Shown: positions 34,203 to 45,229 of the stretch, in pieces
Position numbering within the stretch: position 1 is the stretch's first letter
Layout: the number at the start of each line of letters is the position of its first letter
NCBI GenBank assembly: GCA_002205965.3
Contig: NADL03000032.1
Coordinates: 62,001 to 126,000 of the forward strand
Source of the DNA: Kappaphycus alvarezii
Lineage: Eukaryota > Rhodophyta > Florideophyceae > Gigartinales > Solieriaceae
Direction: 5' to 3'
DNA: 64,000 nucleotides
Program-made: the position numbers and the translations under genes
The notes under the pieces: model-generated
The model's database searches: none
Told to the model about the DNA's origin: nothing
What the model saw: only the letters and a program-made list of their open reading frames with translations

Positions 34203-35057
34203 ATGCAAATCTATGTAGACTGTAATACAAATGCAGGGAACAAAACGTTAGAGGAACTGGCGAAGAAAAGCCTCAAGAAGTTCGACTCGAAACTAAGGTT
34301 TTATGACAACTTTGATTTCTTCGAGAAAATCATTAACACCGTTAGGCCGGGAGAATTCAAGATTAGCCAGAATCGGCACGAGATGCAGCTCCAAGATGCA
34401 CCTGAGACTTGTAGCTTCGATAAATTCCATAAGAATCGAACGTCTTTGGCGTGGATGTCGAAACTCACCCTGAACGTTGCTTGCTAGTTAACCTACCTGT
34501 GCAAGTCAAGAGGAATCATATTCTAAGGAAAAGTTAGCCGATTTTAACAAATCTGTTGAAGAATCAAGTATGTCAATGTGTCTGGTCTGAAGTATAGACC
34601 ACTGGACCTCAACTCTGTCCATCTAAAGATGTACGCTGATGCAGCTTTCGTGACAATCGATGACCTATCGTCACAGCTGGGATTTCTAATCCTGTTTACC
34701 GAAAAGTATAGAAAGTGTCATGTGCTTGACTACTCTAACAAAAAATCTATGCGCGTTGTTCGACCAATAATGGGGGAGATTTCTACGCCTTTTCAGATCG
34801 GTTCGAAAGGTCATTTCTACTCCAACACGATCTGGAGCACGCACTCGGCATTAGAATACTGCTGCATTGTCTTACGGACTCCAGCAGTTGTTTCATGCCA
34901 TCACGAGTGGTCAGCATGCCCCGAAAAGCGTATGATGATGGATATATGCTCTACTCGTCAGGCTTATAAGAACAAAGATATTGCACACATTGGGCTACTT
35001 AACTGCGCAGATAACCCTGCGGATGTTCTTTCTAAAGTGCAGGAAAAGGTGTGCTGA
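34203..35057 (+). CDS. copia-A reverse transcriptase end and RNase H
   Basis: 34203-34487 carries a palm/thumb remnant (VDCNTNAGNKTLEELAKKSL, YDNFDFFEK, FKISQNRHEM). 34578-35057 (159 codons) is a Copia RNase H: HLKMYADAAFVTIDDLSSQL with the catalytic Asp, YSNKKSMRVVRPIMGE, and a tail near NCADNPADVLSK. Broken fossil. Confidence 0.75.
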
Positions 35058-35059
35058 CA

Positions 35060-35795
35060 AATGTCTTGGCGACCGGTATCAATGGGTTCATTGTGAGTCA
35101 ATAGGTAGTACGCTCAGAGCAAGCTCCCGAAACTGAAAATGAGGGTATTTGAAACGACTAGATTGCGTAGAGTTCTGTATTGAATCGTTTGTTCTGTTTA
35201 GGGGTATGTTTAAATACTGATTTAAGGCCGTAACGACATTCGCTACTTGTTCCCCCGAATAAATAATGACGGCGGGCATGCCCAGATGTAACTGCAACTT
35301 TTTCTCCCGTCGTATGTTGCTCCTAGGACCATTTCTCCCGCGTTGTCCGGCCGACCGAAAACGCGTTCACCTAGACAACAGATCGGTCGGAGGCCTATCA
35401 ACGAACGACGCTGTGCGATCACAGCTGTGCTATAGCGTCACCAATATTTGTAGCAATATCTGGAGTCAAAAAAGGTCTCCGAAGACATTTACTGTACCCG
35501 TAAAGTTCTGTTCCGCAGTTCGTGGAGTTGGGGTACTTTGTGGAGTCGCAGGTAACAAAAACAGGAGCTACAGAATCGCTCATGCTGCTTTATATATTTT
35601 TAGAACGATTTAGAGATATTTGCTTAGTTGGTTATTTTGGCGCTAGTATAAACCATGGTAGGGGAATTGTCGGGCATTAAATCTTCCCAACCAGAATTCA
35701 AAAGAAAAAAGAGCACCAACCAACGCAAACCCAAAAGCATGAAACAAAGCCCGACCTCAGTCATCCAAACATCTCTATCCCCAGGTAAAGTAATT
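35060..35795. other. between the two Copia elements
   Basis: No gene seen. A 115-codon plus frame (35266-35613) has no recognisable feature. The right LTR of copia-A may be here but cannot be shown without its partner. Confidence 0.3.
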
Positions 35796-36065
35796 TAGAT
35801 ACAAGACAGAGAGACTTCAAAGAACTGAGGCTGGATACTTCTGGTCAATTATTAAACTCAGGCGCAAGTCGCTGCCCGCAATTTACATTGAGCGAGATAC
35901 AGGACTCTTGTATTGTCCTTAGAGCAGGAGATAGAGAGAAGTGTAGACACTATAAACAATACATGAGATACAAAATGCTAGAACGACTGTTCAGGGATAC
36001 GGATCAAACGAAGATACGACCATTCAAGTGAACTGACTCAAAACTTCCGAATGATTCAGTTATCA
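35796..36065 (-). repeat. copia-B LTR, 3' copy
   Basis: 270-bp copy ending TTATCA. It matches 40581-40846 along its whole length. On its right side the minus strand carries a purine-rich AAAGGAGAGAAAG (about 36076-36090), the expected polypurine tract. Confidence 0.9.
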
Positions 36066-36201
36066 TCAATACTACTTTCTCTCCTTTAGCCATTGTTCTT
36101 CCTTGTAGACTTGGTTTCGGCAATTTACTCGAAAGCAATATTCAATCGACCGTTGTAAAGACAAAGCTGCAGAGCATCAGTTAGCGAGCTGTCCATTTTT
36201 G

Positions 36202-36564
36202 TTAGCGCATCCGACAAGGTGACTTTACCAGGAATTCAGGTGATCTTGGCAACGTTTCCGACTTGGAACGCAAACCTAATAGATGCAACATCTCCGCGTA
36301 CAGAGCGATCAACTGAGATTCGTTGTGTAGATAGAGATGTAAACAAATTTTTAGAGTCCACCAACAGATGGACACGAACATCAAGGTTGAGAAGTTCAGA
36401 GTAAGGATGTGCCACACTTTTGGCCTCATCAATGGCCCAGCTGAGTAAAGTATCTCGGCTGAAGGCACGCTCTTCGATGGTCGTTTAGATTTGTGAGAGA
36501 TCCATGAGATCGGGTGGTATATAGCGTTGTTGGCCAGCGGGCCAAAAAGAAGCCCAGTGAGCAC
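36202..36564 (-). CDS. copia-B RNase H region
   Basis: It reads ISWISHKSKRPSKSVPSAEI, the conserved WxSxKQ-type segment of Copia RNase H, then a decayed continuation. Sequence to 36070 contains a further tail resembling the family's C-terminal end. Broken fossil. Confidence 0.75.
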   Translation of the reverse strand: MLTGLLFGPLANNAIYHPISWISHKSKRPSKSVPSAEILYSAGPLMRPKVWHILTLNFSTLMFVSICWWTLKICLHLYLHNESQLIALYAEMLHLLGLRSKSETLPRSPEFLVKSPCRMR

Positions 36565-37204
36565 CCCTAGTTGTCCATTCTCGTATTTCTTGGATGCTTC
36601 AGCGAATAAGAGTACTGAAAGCTCGTACTGTGCGGAACCCTTTGGGCGAGGATACTTAATCGTGGTACCGAGTTTCTTAAGCCTTCGAACAATTTGTTGC
36701 GGTTATATCAGATGAAAAACTTTCGTTTCAGGTGACTTCTGCTGTAAATAGAATGCATATAATAAGCATAATGGGGAAGCAGCCGTGCCTATCCAACCAA
36801 GGAAGCCGTTTGTAGAGGAAAAGTATGACTTCTCAATTTCGTTGAGTGGTTGGTCAGACTGTTCACGACGAGTGCGAGATATTAGGTACTCTGCTAAGGC
36901 AATCAGCTTTTCATCGACATCAGTTGAGACAGTAAGGTGTTCATCTTGAACTATGTTGATGCCGAAGAACCTCGGTCGGTCTGGTCCAGTTGCAACAGTG
37001 CCGAGCTTAAATGACTAATTGCATTTCTCAACAAAATTCTTATCATAATCACTAATGCCAGCTGCTTTGATTTCTTCAACGATTTTAGCTACAATGAGCA
37101 CCAGGTTGCCATACACATGCTTTTAAAACAGTTGCGGCACTTCCTGACATAGAGTCAATCCAATATTGGCAAAGCACTTATCAAACTGCACTTGCCATTT
37201 TGAG

Positions 37205-37576
37205 TTAGCATTGACTAAGCCATATGCAGCAGTACCAAAGTTGAGTGGACCTCATTTGACTTTCCTTTGGCGGCTTCACGTAGATATCACGACCAGCAGT
37301 GCCCATCTGGAAAAAGTCCGCTTTGACATCTGCCTTATAAAGTTTGCAGCCAAACAAGAATGCAATAGACTCAACAATCCGGAGAACGATTGGCGGACAC
37401 GTCTTACAATCGGATGCAAGTACGTTCTTCAACTCATCTTCATTTCCATTTGGCGCGATGCGTGCCTTCAATTTGAGAGACGAATCATCATTCTGTTTGA
37501 GCTTGTATAGAACGCTGTTGATAATATTTGCGCCGTGGGGCACATAACTGTTGGGAACAGGACGAACTGTCTTCAA
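37205..37576 (-). CDS. copia-B reverse transcriptase region
   Basis: A 123-codon frame with LKARIAPNGNEDELKNVLAS, VLRIVESIAFLFGCKLYKAD and VKADFFQMGTAGRDIYVKPP, the palm entry of Copia RTs (KARLVA... and D(V/I)xxAFLxG...YxxPP). The catalytic YVDD part further left is eroded. Broken fossil. Confidence 0.85.
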   Translation of the reverse strand: MKTVRPVPNSYVPHGANIINSVLYKLKQNDDSSLKLKARIAPNGNEDELKNVLASDCKTCPPIVLRIVESIAFLFGCKLYKADVKADFFQMGTAGRDIYVKPPKESQMRSTQLWYCCIWLSQC

Positions 37577-37642
37577 AAATGTTTACTCCTCAGTTTTATA
37601 CGATTTCACAAGCAGAAACTGTTGAAATCCTTGTGCTTCGTG

Positions 37643-39344
37643 TCACATAAAAGATTTGTTCCCAAATTGTTCCTGCATTCGTTGCAGCTCTACGGGTTCT
37701 TGGTCTATTTTAGTGACAAAGAGCGAATGTTCGGTAACATTCGAAACTTCATACTGCGATCTTTCGTCGTCGAAGTTCAGTCGTTCCTTTTCACAGTCAT
37801 CGTATATTACCGTGACACAGCCGTCGCGATCCAGCGTCTTTACAGTTCCCTTGTAGTTTACCTCGTCTTCTGGCCAGTATATCATCACACGGCCACCATG
37901 ATTAACTGCAGATGAACTTGTATTTCCATGTGTAACAGAATTTTTTGGCTCATCAAAAAAGTCTACATCATCATAGGTATGGGTCGCACTTGGAGCTGAG
38001 GAAACATTGACATCGTTTGCTTTTTCCACATCATCTTGCTTGTCGAATGCTGAACATCATCAGTACCGTCATCGACAGCATCAATTGCTGCTTGAGCAGT
38101 GCTTGGAAAAGACTCTTCAGGAAGTGCTATGCGGATTTCTTCGAATGCAGCAGTAGCACATTTTCCATCTTTCGCGGATATCAGAACAGTACGAGTACTT
38201 GGATCAACAGCCAGCACAAGCTTGGGTGTTCTAAATTTTCCTTTCTTCCCCATCCCCCTATTAGAGTAGACCTTAATCATATCGAAAGTTGCAACTTGAG
38301 GTTCGGTTGTAGATTTGGACTTCAGTATAAGCGCTAATTTGCGCTTTGCGTGAGGTGTAGTGTGTGCATCTATGACATCACTGGGGATTGGTCACATAGA
38401 TCCATCGGCCAGAGGATTCATAAAGCCCTTGGCAAGCTCGAATGGCGACATCGCATCATTTCCGTATAAATCATTGGAGATGGAAACAGCACACAGAGCT
38501 TGGAGTTCCGGAGCCTTTTGAGGTTCACCAGTGCCAAGCTTGAGAAAATTCTTGCGTATTACGCCATGATTGCTCTCCGGAGGGTTCTTACTGTGTCAGC
38601 GTGGAGGTACAAGACGAAATGATATGTTGCGTTTATCGAGAAACTTACGAAAATCCCCTTCCCAAAAGGTGTCATCACCTTGTACGGAGCAAAGTAGCCA
38701 AAAATGCGATGCCCAGCAGGCTTCAAAGCTAATTACTGCCTGATCCAGGGAGGTGGAACTGACTATGGATGGACCAGAGAGCCTCGTTGCGATATCCGTG
38801 CAATGAAAGAGACATAAGAATCGAGGTAGAAATGGCCAATGCAGACAATATCGTTGAATTCACGCGACATGGATGATATGGAAACCTTTCGGTTAGGCTG
38901 TGGCGGAGCAGTAGCGCGACATGAGACACAGTTCTCTATCATCTGCGACATGTAGTCCGAAACAGCGTCACTCCACAGTCCATTACATTCAAGGAGCAAT
39001 TTCATGTCAGTCAGGTTAGCATGTTCGCAGACATGCTTGTACACTTTGTCAACATTGGCTTTGACTTGGCTCCATGGTCGTTCTTTTGACAGGTTACCAT
39101 TAAGGAAGGCGAGTGAGGATTTCTCAAATGTCTCATTGGAGAAGGAAGACAATGGTTAGTAGCTCAGGATTGCTCTGTTGATCATTGTAAAGTGGTCAGC
39201 CATACCGTCAACGTAAACCTGCAAGGCATTGCAATCGATATGGACAATGTTTGATTTGCTGGTTACATTCTTCCCAATGACCCATTGACTGGAACTGTTC
39301 AGAATGAGGTGGCGGATTAGCACCTCTCGTTCGCTGTCAGACAC
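37643..39344 (-). CDS. copia-B integrase and linker region
   Basis: The zinc-finger half is HANLTDMKLLLECNGLW and CVSCRATAPPQPNRKVS, then IVCIGHFYLDSY (about 39070-38800). A C-terminal block at 37643-38280 includes VLAVDPSTRTVLISAKDGK and VMIYWPEDEVNYKGTVKTLD, a Tudor-like strand pattern before the acidic linker to reverse transcriptase. 39156-39344 carries the preceding protease end. Broken fossil. Confidence 0.7.
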
Positions 39345-40213
39345 AGAAGGAATTAAGACAGATCCAAGAATTAAACAAGGAGCACTTGAGTGCTCATCGA
39401 CGCCATACTTCCAGTGTTTTGTGATTAAGTGACGATGGGATTGACTCCATTTCGAAAAACATCGCCATGCCTGACCTGTTCTGTTACCAGACGAACCCCA
39501 ATATTGCCAATGACAGAGTACGGGGCACCGTCATGCACGCGTGGCCCGATAGCGTTGTCAAAAATAGAGTCACAGGAGCCATCGATTTCGTTAGTTGAAC
39601 AATTATTGCTCGACAAAACGGCTGTATTAAAAGAAATAGTTTTTCTTCTGCAGTTCAAATAGCTGTTGCCAGAGCTCGATGAACCAGCAGTGGGTCTGAT
39701 GGACGACATAAATTCCGCAGCAGTATCGTAGCATTTTACACCGGGCTGCAAGGAGCAATCACGGTTATGGCTGTCCTTTCAATGTACAAACTTGTTACAG
39801 ACGTGACAAGGATGACGCTTCAACCAGGCATTTGAAGGACGACGAAATCAATTACTGCTATCACGTTTGAAGCTAGTCATGGTATCTGCAGCGCTAGCTG
39901 TTAGCGGAACATGTGAAGTGCTAGTCGATGCTTTCTCACACTGTTTCACTACAGAAGCCAGTTGCTTATACGTCACCGCTTTGAGATATTCATCATTGCA
40001 AGATTGGTCGGAGAACGTCGTCCCATTTGGGGCAGAAACGACCAGTGCCGAGACTCATTGGGAGTGTTCGATACCTGCATTGCTCAGAAGCATCAAGGCG
40101 GTGACGCACTGCGGCAGTCTGGTAGTACTCGACAATGAGTTGAATTTCGTAACAGAAGCAGGGAAGCGAGTTTCGAAAGTCTTCAATGACTCAGACTGAG
40201 AGCATAGAGTATG

Positions 40214-40606
40214 TCAAAGTGAGTTAAATCCATCAAAGGCTCCATTTATAACAGATAAAAAGTCAAGCTGATGCACAGCGCCAACAATCAATTTGACACC
40301 ATTTTCGCTCTTCAACTGCTCGTTTGTCAGGTCTGCAGTGAGGTCTTCAGCCTGACCAAAGAGCTGTGACTTTAGCACAAGAGCTTGAATTGGAGGGGCA
40401 AGCTTACTAGAGCTCGTGTCAGGAGGAGAATCGTGATATTCCTTCAAGTCGTAGACGATGGCTTTAAACTTTTCTTGGTTTCCTTTGCCGTCGGTCCATG
40501 GTGGACTTATGGAGTCCCAGGCAAACTGCCGGCGGGCTGGTAGCGAATTATTGGGGACTGGGCCCAGAACCAACAAAAATTGAGATACAGGAGAGAGAGA
40601 CTTCAA
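40214..40606 (-). CDS. copia-B gag region
   Basis: A 130-codon frame starts at the primer-site end and includes RRQFAWDSISPPWTDGKGNQ and DLTNEQLKSENGVKLIV, a helical gag. The first residues overlap the LTR end, so the real start is likely internal. The zinc-knuckle region lies toward 39.8 kb. Broken fossil. Confidence 0.6.
   Translation of the reverse strand: MKSLSPVSQFLLVLGPVPNNSLPARRQFAWDSISPPWTDGKGNQEKFKAIVYDLKEYHDSPPDTSSSKLAPPIQALVLKSQLFGQAEDLTADLTNEQLKSENGVKLIVGAVHQLDFLSVINGAFDGFNSL
40555..40572 (-). promoter_or_regulatory. copia-B primer-binding site
   Basis: Minus-strand TGGTTCTGGGCCCAGTCC begins eight bases inside the 5' LTR, the expected place and the expected TGG start for tRNA priming. 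Confidence 0.6.
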
Positions 40607-40846
40607 AGAACTGAGGCTGGATACTTCTGGTCAATTATTAAACTCAGGCGCAAGTCGCTGCCCGCAATTTACATTGAGCGAAATACAGGACTCTTATATA
40701 GTCCTTAGAGCAGGAGATAGAGAGAAGTGTAGACACTATAAACAATACATGAGATACAGATAGAACGACTGTTCAGGGATATGAATCAAACGAAGATACG
40801 ACCATTCAAGTGAACTGACTCAAAACTTCGAATGATTCAGTTATCA
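40581..40846 (-). repeat. copia-B LTR, 5' copy
   Basis: 266-bp copy, TGAGATACAG...TTATCA, a direct repeat of 35796-36065 with about ten differences by eye. Confidence 0.9.
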
Positions 40847-40935
40847 TATATATCAGGTTCCTGAATTTAAAGCGGCAATGTCCCTTAACTCCCTCGATTT
40901 ATGGTGTAGATATCAAAATTCCACGGGAATGCCCA

Positions 40936-41217
40936 TTATACTACTGGTTTTACGCCAGTCGAAGACGACGAACAACCTAAGCGTCTCAAGATTTGGGCTC
41001 GGAATGTAGCTCTATAACCGCTAGCTAGAGTTTGGTGCTCATCGGTTCGCCCTAACCCATTACTGTGTCGGTATACCCTTTTCGAGTCGATTGTGGTTGT
41101 CTTGAAAACCATGGGATAGATCGGATGTATCTTCCAAGAGTAAACACCCAAACCTTTCCTCCCTAGCCCAGCTCCGAATAATAGCACAGGAGGGATCTTC
41201 TCATCTTCTAAGGTCAT
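40936..41217 (-). CDS. hypothetical protein fragment
   Basis: A 93-codon minus-strand frame begins MTLEDEKIPPVLLFGAGLGR and continues with YRHSNGLGRTDEHQTLASGY. It looks like genuine protein but matches no family I can name. The VLLFGAG segment loosely recalls transposase or nuclease cores, which is too weak to use. It sits between copia-B and the second host island. Confidence 0.3.
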   Translation of the reverse strand: MTLEDEKIPPVLLFGAGLGRKGLGVYSWKIHPIYPMVFKTTTIDSKRVYRHSNGLGRTDEHQTLASGYRATFRAQILRRLGCSSSSTGVKPVV

Positions 41218-41795
41218 GTACTCACCCTTTGAACCAAACGATCGCTTCAGGATTCTCAGCAGTCATATTACTCTTCCAGACGCCAAGCATCAACAATCGG
41301 GCCTTTTTAATGCTCTAAAAGTTCTTACTAGCAAAGGGAGGCTGGAGAGGAACAGAAAGAAATGGAAACTAAAGTTTTTCTGCCAAGTTTCTTAAATTGA
41401 GTTCTTCAGTGAAAAGAAGACGCAGAATCACGAGGCAGGTGGAAGGGGCAAGCGAGCAGAGGTGAGATTACAAGGAAACGGACCCCAAAGAGCAATAACT
41501 TCGAAAGAAACACTCTGCCAAATGGTAGACCTGGACACTCACCTCCCCAGTAGCAATCACCGCAGGAAGGTTTCATTCCTTGAGATAAGGCGTCATGTTT
41601 AACTTGTTGGACGGATTTAGTCTGTAGGTAGTGAAGGCAGAGAGAAGCAAAAGAGGACAAATTATAAAGTATCATAAAAAACCTCTTCCAACGGTTTCAA
41701 CACAACGCTCTTTACACCGTACTTTTGCACGAAGTGTAAATCCGTCCATCCTCGAAATCGTTCAGTACATTGCGAACATACAGCATTCTTCAAAT

Positions 41796-42377
41796 ATGTT
41801 CTCCAGAACGTACGTACAGCTCCCTCCGCAGATCAGGAGTGAGACCATTCAATTCATAGCTACCGCACGCACAACGCACAATGCCAAAGCCAAGTCGGCC
41901 CCTGATTGGCGGTTTCATCAGAGACTTTTGAAGCCGCTGCAGGCTTAATTCTCGACCACTGGGAATACATTTTTGCCACGTCCCCCAACAATCCTACAAC
42001 GCTCCACCAATCCTGCGCCAGTTGCTCGCTTTCATGTGGCTACAAGCAGCAGCGAGTGCCAGATCCACTTCGACCTCTCATGCAATTCGTTTTGAATTGC
42101 CTCGATACCCACAGCTGGTTGCCCACGTCAGGTGAGTGATCGAACCAACCCTACAAGTTTTGCGCCGGTCCGTCGCGGAGCATACTGTTTACCCAGGGTT
42201 CGGGGCGAAGCTTTTCAAGCGTTGATTTATAACCTCTCCTTGCTGTACCGTGCGTTTCAATGCATGTACCCTGGGGGCGTGGGTCCTTGGAATGCAGCTC
42301 GGCTCAGGCGCATTGATCTCAATGCTTACACTGTGCAGTCTCGCGATGGCTTTATATTTGAGGACGCAGTTGTGTAA
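41796..42377 (+). CDS. hypothetical host protein, frame-shifted
   Basis: Protein-like sequence runs on the plus strand through two frames: FSRTYVQLPPQIRSETIQFI, then FEAAAGLILDHWEYIF, a Cys cluster CASCSLSCGYKQQR, DPLRPLMQFVLNCLDTHSWL, and in another frame GEAFQALIYNLSLLYRAFQC ending FIFEDAVV and a stop at 42377. At least two small frame changes are needed (near 41920 and 42130). CAG/GTGAGT near 42132 could be a splice donor instead of an indel site. I recognise no family; the Cys cluster might bind metal. The ATG at 41796 is a guess. Confidence 0.4.
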
Positions 42378-42479
42378 TGTGGTGGAGGGATTTAAGAGAG
42401 TGAATCTTTATGTATTTCATACGCAGTACGCTGCTGTACGCGTACACATGCGGTCTATGTAGACAGCCAGCCCCTTGCG

Positions 42480-43680
42480 TCCCCTGACCTACGGTGACTT
42501 GAAGTGACATTCTGTCTCGTATTCATCGAGTCTCACTCGCCTCGCGCAGTTGAGCTATTCTCGAAAATATTAAATACGCAAAAAGTCATGTACGATGCAG
42601 GTTTAAAAGTACTGTAAACGACTATTAATGCGTAATCATCTTTACTCCATTTATAACTGTGTAATCATCTGTACTTCATGTTTTATAAAGGGCGTACAAG
42701 ACAATCGACTATTTGATGGTGATATACTTTTATTTCAATTCTTGTTCAAGTGTTCACGTCATTGGGTTCCGAATACTAAAAAAGGAGGAACAGATTACCG
42801 TCTGGTCTTGAAATCGTTGTGGTCCCTTTTTTACGGAGATCTCAAGTGTTGGATCTTCCAGTAAGTCCCAAGGACAGAGTACTGTACTGTACAAAACAGT
42901 ATCAGGACTTGAATGTTCTGTGCACAGCAGCCGAAAAAAAATATTGCTTGAGTTGTGCAAGACAGTACGGTGCAATACGCATGTAATTTTTAAGCTGTTG
43001 CTGAAAATTCAGACACGCTGGCTTGTAAAGCGGATGAGATACAAGTAGTATTCAGTTTGGGGAAGCCAATCGACGACTGAAAAAAATGAAATGAAGTTTT
43101 GATTTGCTGCAAGAGCATCCAATATAAGGCGGACGTGTCACTGAAATGATGTTTAACCTCCCAGAAACTTTGACACGCGTCTTAGTCCGGAAAGCGTGAA
43201 AAAATCACATTCATCTATCTTCATCACTTTTCATGTCCTCCTGTCTAGACGACCTGATCGCTGAATCACACTTGATATACAGTACACTGTACAGTACTGT
43301 ACAATACAATACAGGGTAGGGTAGTAGAGTCGACATCGAAAAGGTACAGTGAATGAAGTACATTTCTGTAATATTGCGAGTTCATTGCTTTCTTTCCGTT
43401 TCAGCCCTCCAACCAATGTACAGTACAGTACAGTACACCGTACAGTACAGTTTCTCATCGCATCATTTGTCGACACAATCCATTGCATCCATTTCCGCAG
43501 AATTCGCCCAGAATTCCTCACCCCCACCTCAACCTCTACAATGTACATGTATATATGCATCGCTGCGAATCCACACTCGCTAAAAGTCCTTTCGCTTCAA
43601 CTTCCTTGCGCCTTTTAAAGTCTGTTTACCCCTGCACAATCCCTCAACTAATTCTGACTCCACCAGATCCATCTCGTGCG
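42480..43680. other. intergenic, TACTGTAC-type motif clusters
   Basis: No supported gene. TACTGTACTGTACA lies near 42877, a dense run (TACAGTACACTGTACAGTAC and onward) at about 43277-43310, and another (GTACAGTACAGTACAGTAC) at about 43418-43450. The last two are mutually complementary and flank about 110 bases. Confidence 0.5.
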
Positions 43681-43959
43681 CCCCGCCATGCCCCACTCAG
43701 CTTCCTGCCTATCCGGAAAGCCTCCGAGGCCGCCCCCCAAACCAAACTCCTCTCCATTCTCCCGTCATCCCCAAACCCCAACATCCTAACGCCCTCACCG
43801 CCACATCTCTCCTTCCTACTCTGCATCTCACCCCCACAGTCCCCGCCACCCCATCTCCAACCCGCCCCCCCCACACCCCCCTCGGTCCCACACTATCGCC
43901 GCAAGTACCTCATTTTTCTTCCTGCCCCCGTCCCTCTCCAGCGCCAGTCTGCGCTCCTC

Positions 43960-45210
43960 GCTCGGACTCGATGCCCACCACCCGGTCAAATCGACTGGGT
44001 CTCCCTCGCCGTCGTCTACTGGATCACCCTGGTGTCCGAGGCTTCTCGCGGCCTCATGCTCCCTTCTACCTGGCCTACTTTCAATCCCTGGGCGGCGCCA
44101 AGAGTACCCTCGGCGTTTTTGTCGCCTCCTTCTCCATGGGCAGAATGGCTACCACCATTCCCCTCGGCTATCTCTCCGACAAGTATCCCACCTCATCGTA
44201 CTGATCTTCGCCTCCCTAATCCAGTGCTCGGCCATTTTGTCTACGCTCTGGCCCCAAGTCTTTCCGTCCTTTATCTTTCTCGCATCATCGTCGGCTTTGG
44301 AAGCGCCACAATGTCTGTCTGCCGTCCATCTCACCCGCGCCGTTCCCTCCTCGTTGCGAACTCATCATTTTGCATACCTCTCCGCCCTGCAGTTTATCGG
44401 CTTTGCTGTTCTTCCTGGCGCCGGCGGCCTCCTTGCACTGTTACCTGAGCAACGTCCTTGGCCATGGCTTTCTTGATGGTTTCACCTACCCTGCCTATGT
44501 ACTTGTCTTTTGCAACATTCTTTCCGTCCTACTTATTCATTCCCTTACTTCAACCCTCCCGAGTCTGCCACTCGATCTCGTGTCCGACAGCCTCCGCTAC
44601 CCACCAACCCCTTCAGCACGGCCCTGACGTCCTGGCCCTCGTCGTTTGTCTACTGGTCAATGTGGTTTTCCGTGGCGTCGTGGCCGAGTTTGAAACAGTA
44701 TCGACTCCGTTTTTAATGGAACAGTTTGGTATGACGTACGGCGGCGCCAGTTTCCGCATCTCGCTAATTGGGGTTTTCGGTCTCTTTGTATACCTAGGTT
44801 TTAAGCCCATCGCAAACGCTTCTCAGACCGCTCCTTGGTATTCTTCGGATTGCTGATTGTGATTGTCGGCTGTCTACCGCTTTCTGTGCCACCACTGCCG
44901 ACATATGCCACTGGTTATGTACGTTGGATGCATAGGGTTAACGTGGAGTATCGCGTACCCGATTGGCCAAACTGCCGTGCTCGCGCTGTTTTCCAAGGTA
45001 TTGGCAGGTTTGCCGGCCGGCGGATTTTTGGGCATATTCTCGGCAACCGGCTCAGTCGCTCGAGTTGCGTTTGCTATGCTCGCGGGCGTTGCATGGAGCC
45101 ATTTTGGAAGGGAGTCGGTGTTTGCCTTGATCATCACGTATATCGCGCTTGCAGGGGGTCTTGTCTTGGCGACATTCCGTCGCCTCGTGCCCGCGGAAAG
45201 CTTGCTGTAA
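43960..45210 (+). CDS. MFS transporter, MFSD8/CLN7-like, multiply frame-shifted
   Basis: A 12-helix-type permease of the major facilitator superfamily. Plus-strand blocks in order: IDWVSLAVVYWITLVSEASR (about 43990), LGVFVASFSMGRMATTIPLG then YLSDKY (the loop 2-3 MFS signature, about 44110-44190), YALAPSLSVLYLSRIIVGFG (about 44240-44300), FAYLSALQFIGFAVLPGAGG (about 44370-44430), FRGVVAEFETVSTPFLMEQF (about 44670-44730), SLIGVFGLFVYLGFKPIAN, VFFGLLIVIVGCLPL (about 44840), GFLGIFSATGSVARVAFAML (about 45020-45080), ending RLVPAESLL at 45210. The blocks resemble MFSD8/SPX-MFS proteins. At least six frame changes split it, yet the hydrophobic pattern stays intact. The N-terminus is unclear; it may begin upstream of 43960. 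Substrate unknown. Confidence 0.7.
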
Positions 45211-45229
45211 AGTGGTACGACTGATCTTG

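Larger units (their letters stand above)
30410..35060 (+). mobile_element. Ty1/Copia element copia-A, degenerate
   Basis: Plus-strand Copia order is gag, zinc knuckle, integrase, reverse transcriptase remnant, RNase H. Integrase before reverse transcriptase marks Copia rather than Gypsy. LTRs were not found. It is heavily broken, with well over fifteen interruptions, and looks old. Base composition is more AT-rich than in the Gypsy elements. Confidence 0.8.
35796..40846 (-). mobile_element. Ty1/Copia element copia-B with two LTRs
   Basis: A 5.05-kb minus-strand element between direct repeats at 35796-36065 and 40581-40846. The order on the minus strand is gag (about 40.6-40.2 kb), protease/integrase region (39.3-37.6 kb), reverse transcriptase (37.6-37.2 kb) and RNase H (36.6-36.2 kb). 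The LTRs are roughly 96% identical, so it is older than gypsy-1 but not ancient. No clear target duplication was seen. The coding region is broken in roughly ten or more places. Confidence 0.9.

Noticed and set aside
40936-41217. VLLFGAG frame as a Fanzor/TnpB-type nuclease
   Set aside because: Only one short loose resemblance; no zinc ribbon or catalytic triad visible.
43483-44448. 321-codon plus-strand ORF
   Set aside because: Its first two thirds are Pro/Ser-rich chance sequence; only two pieces carry transporter sequence and the rest of the transporter is in other frames.
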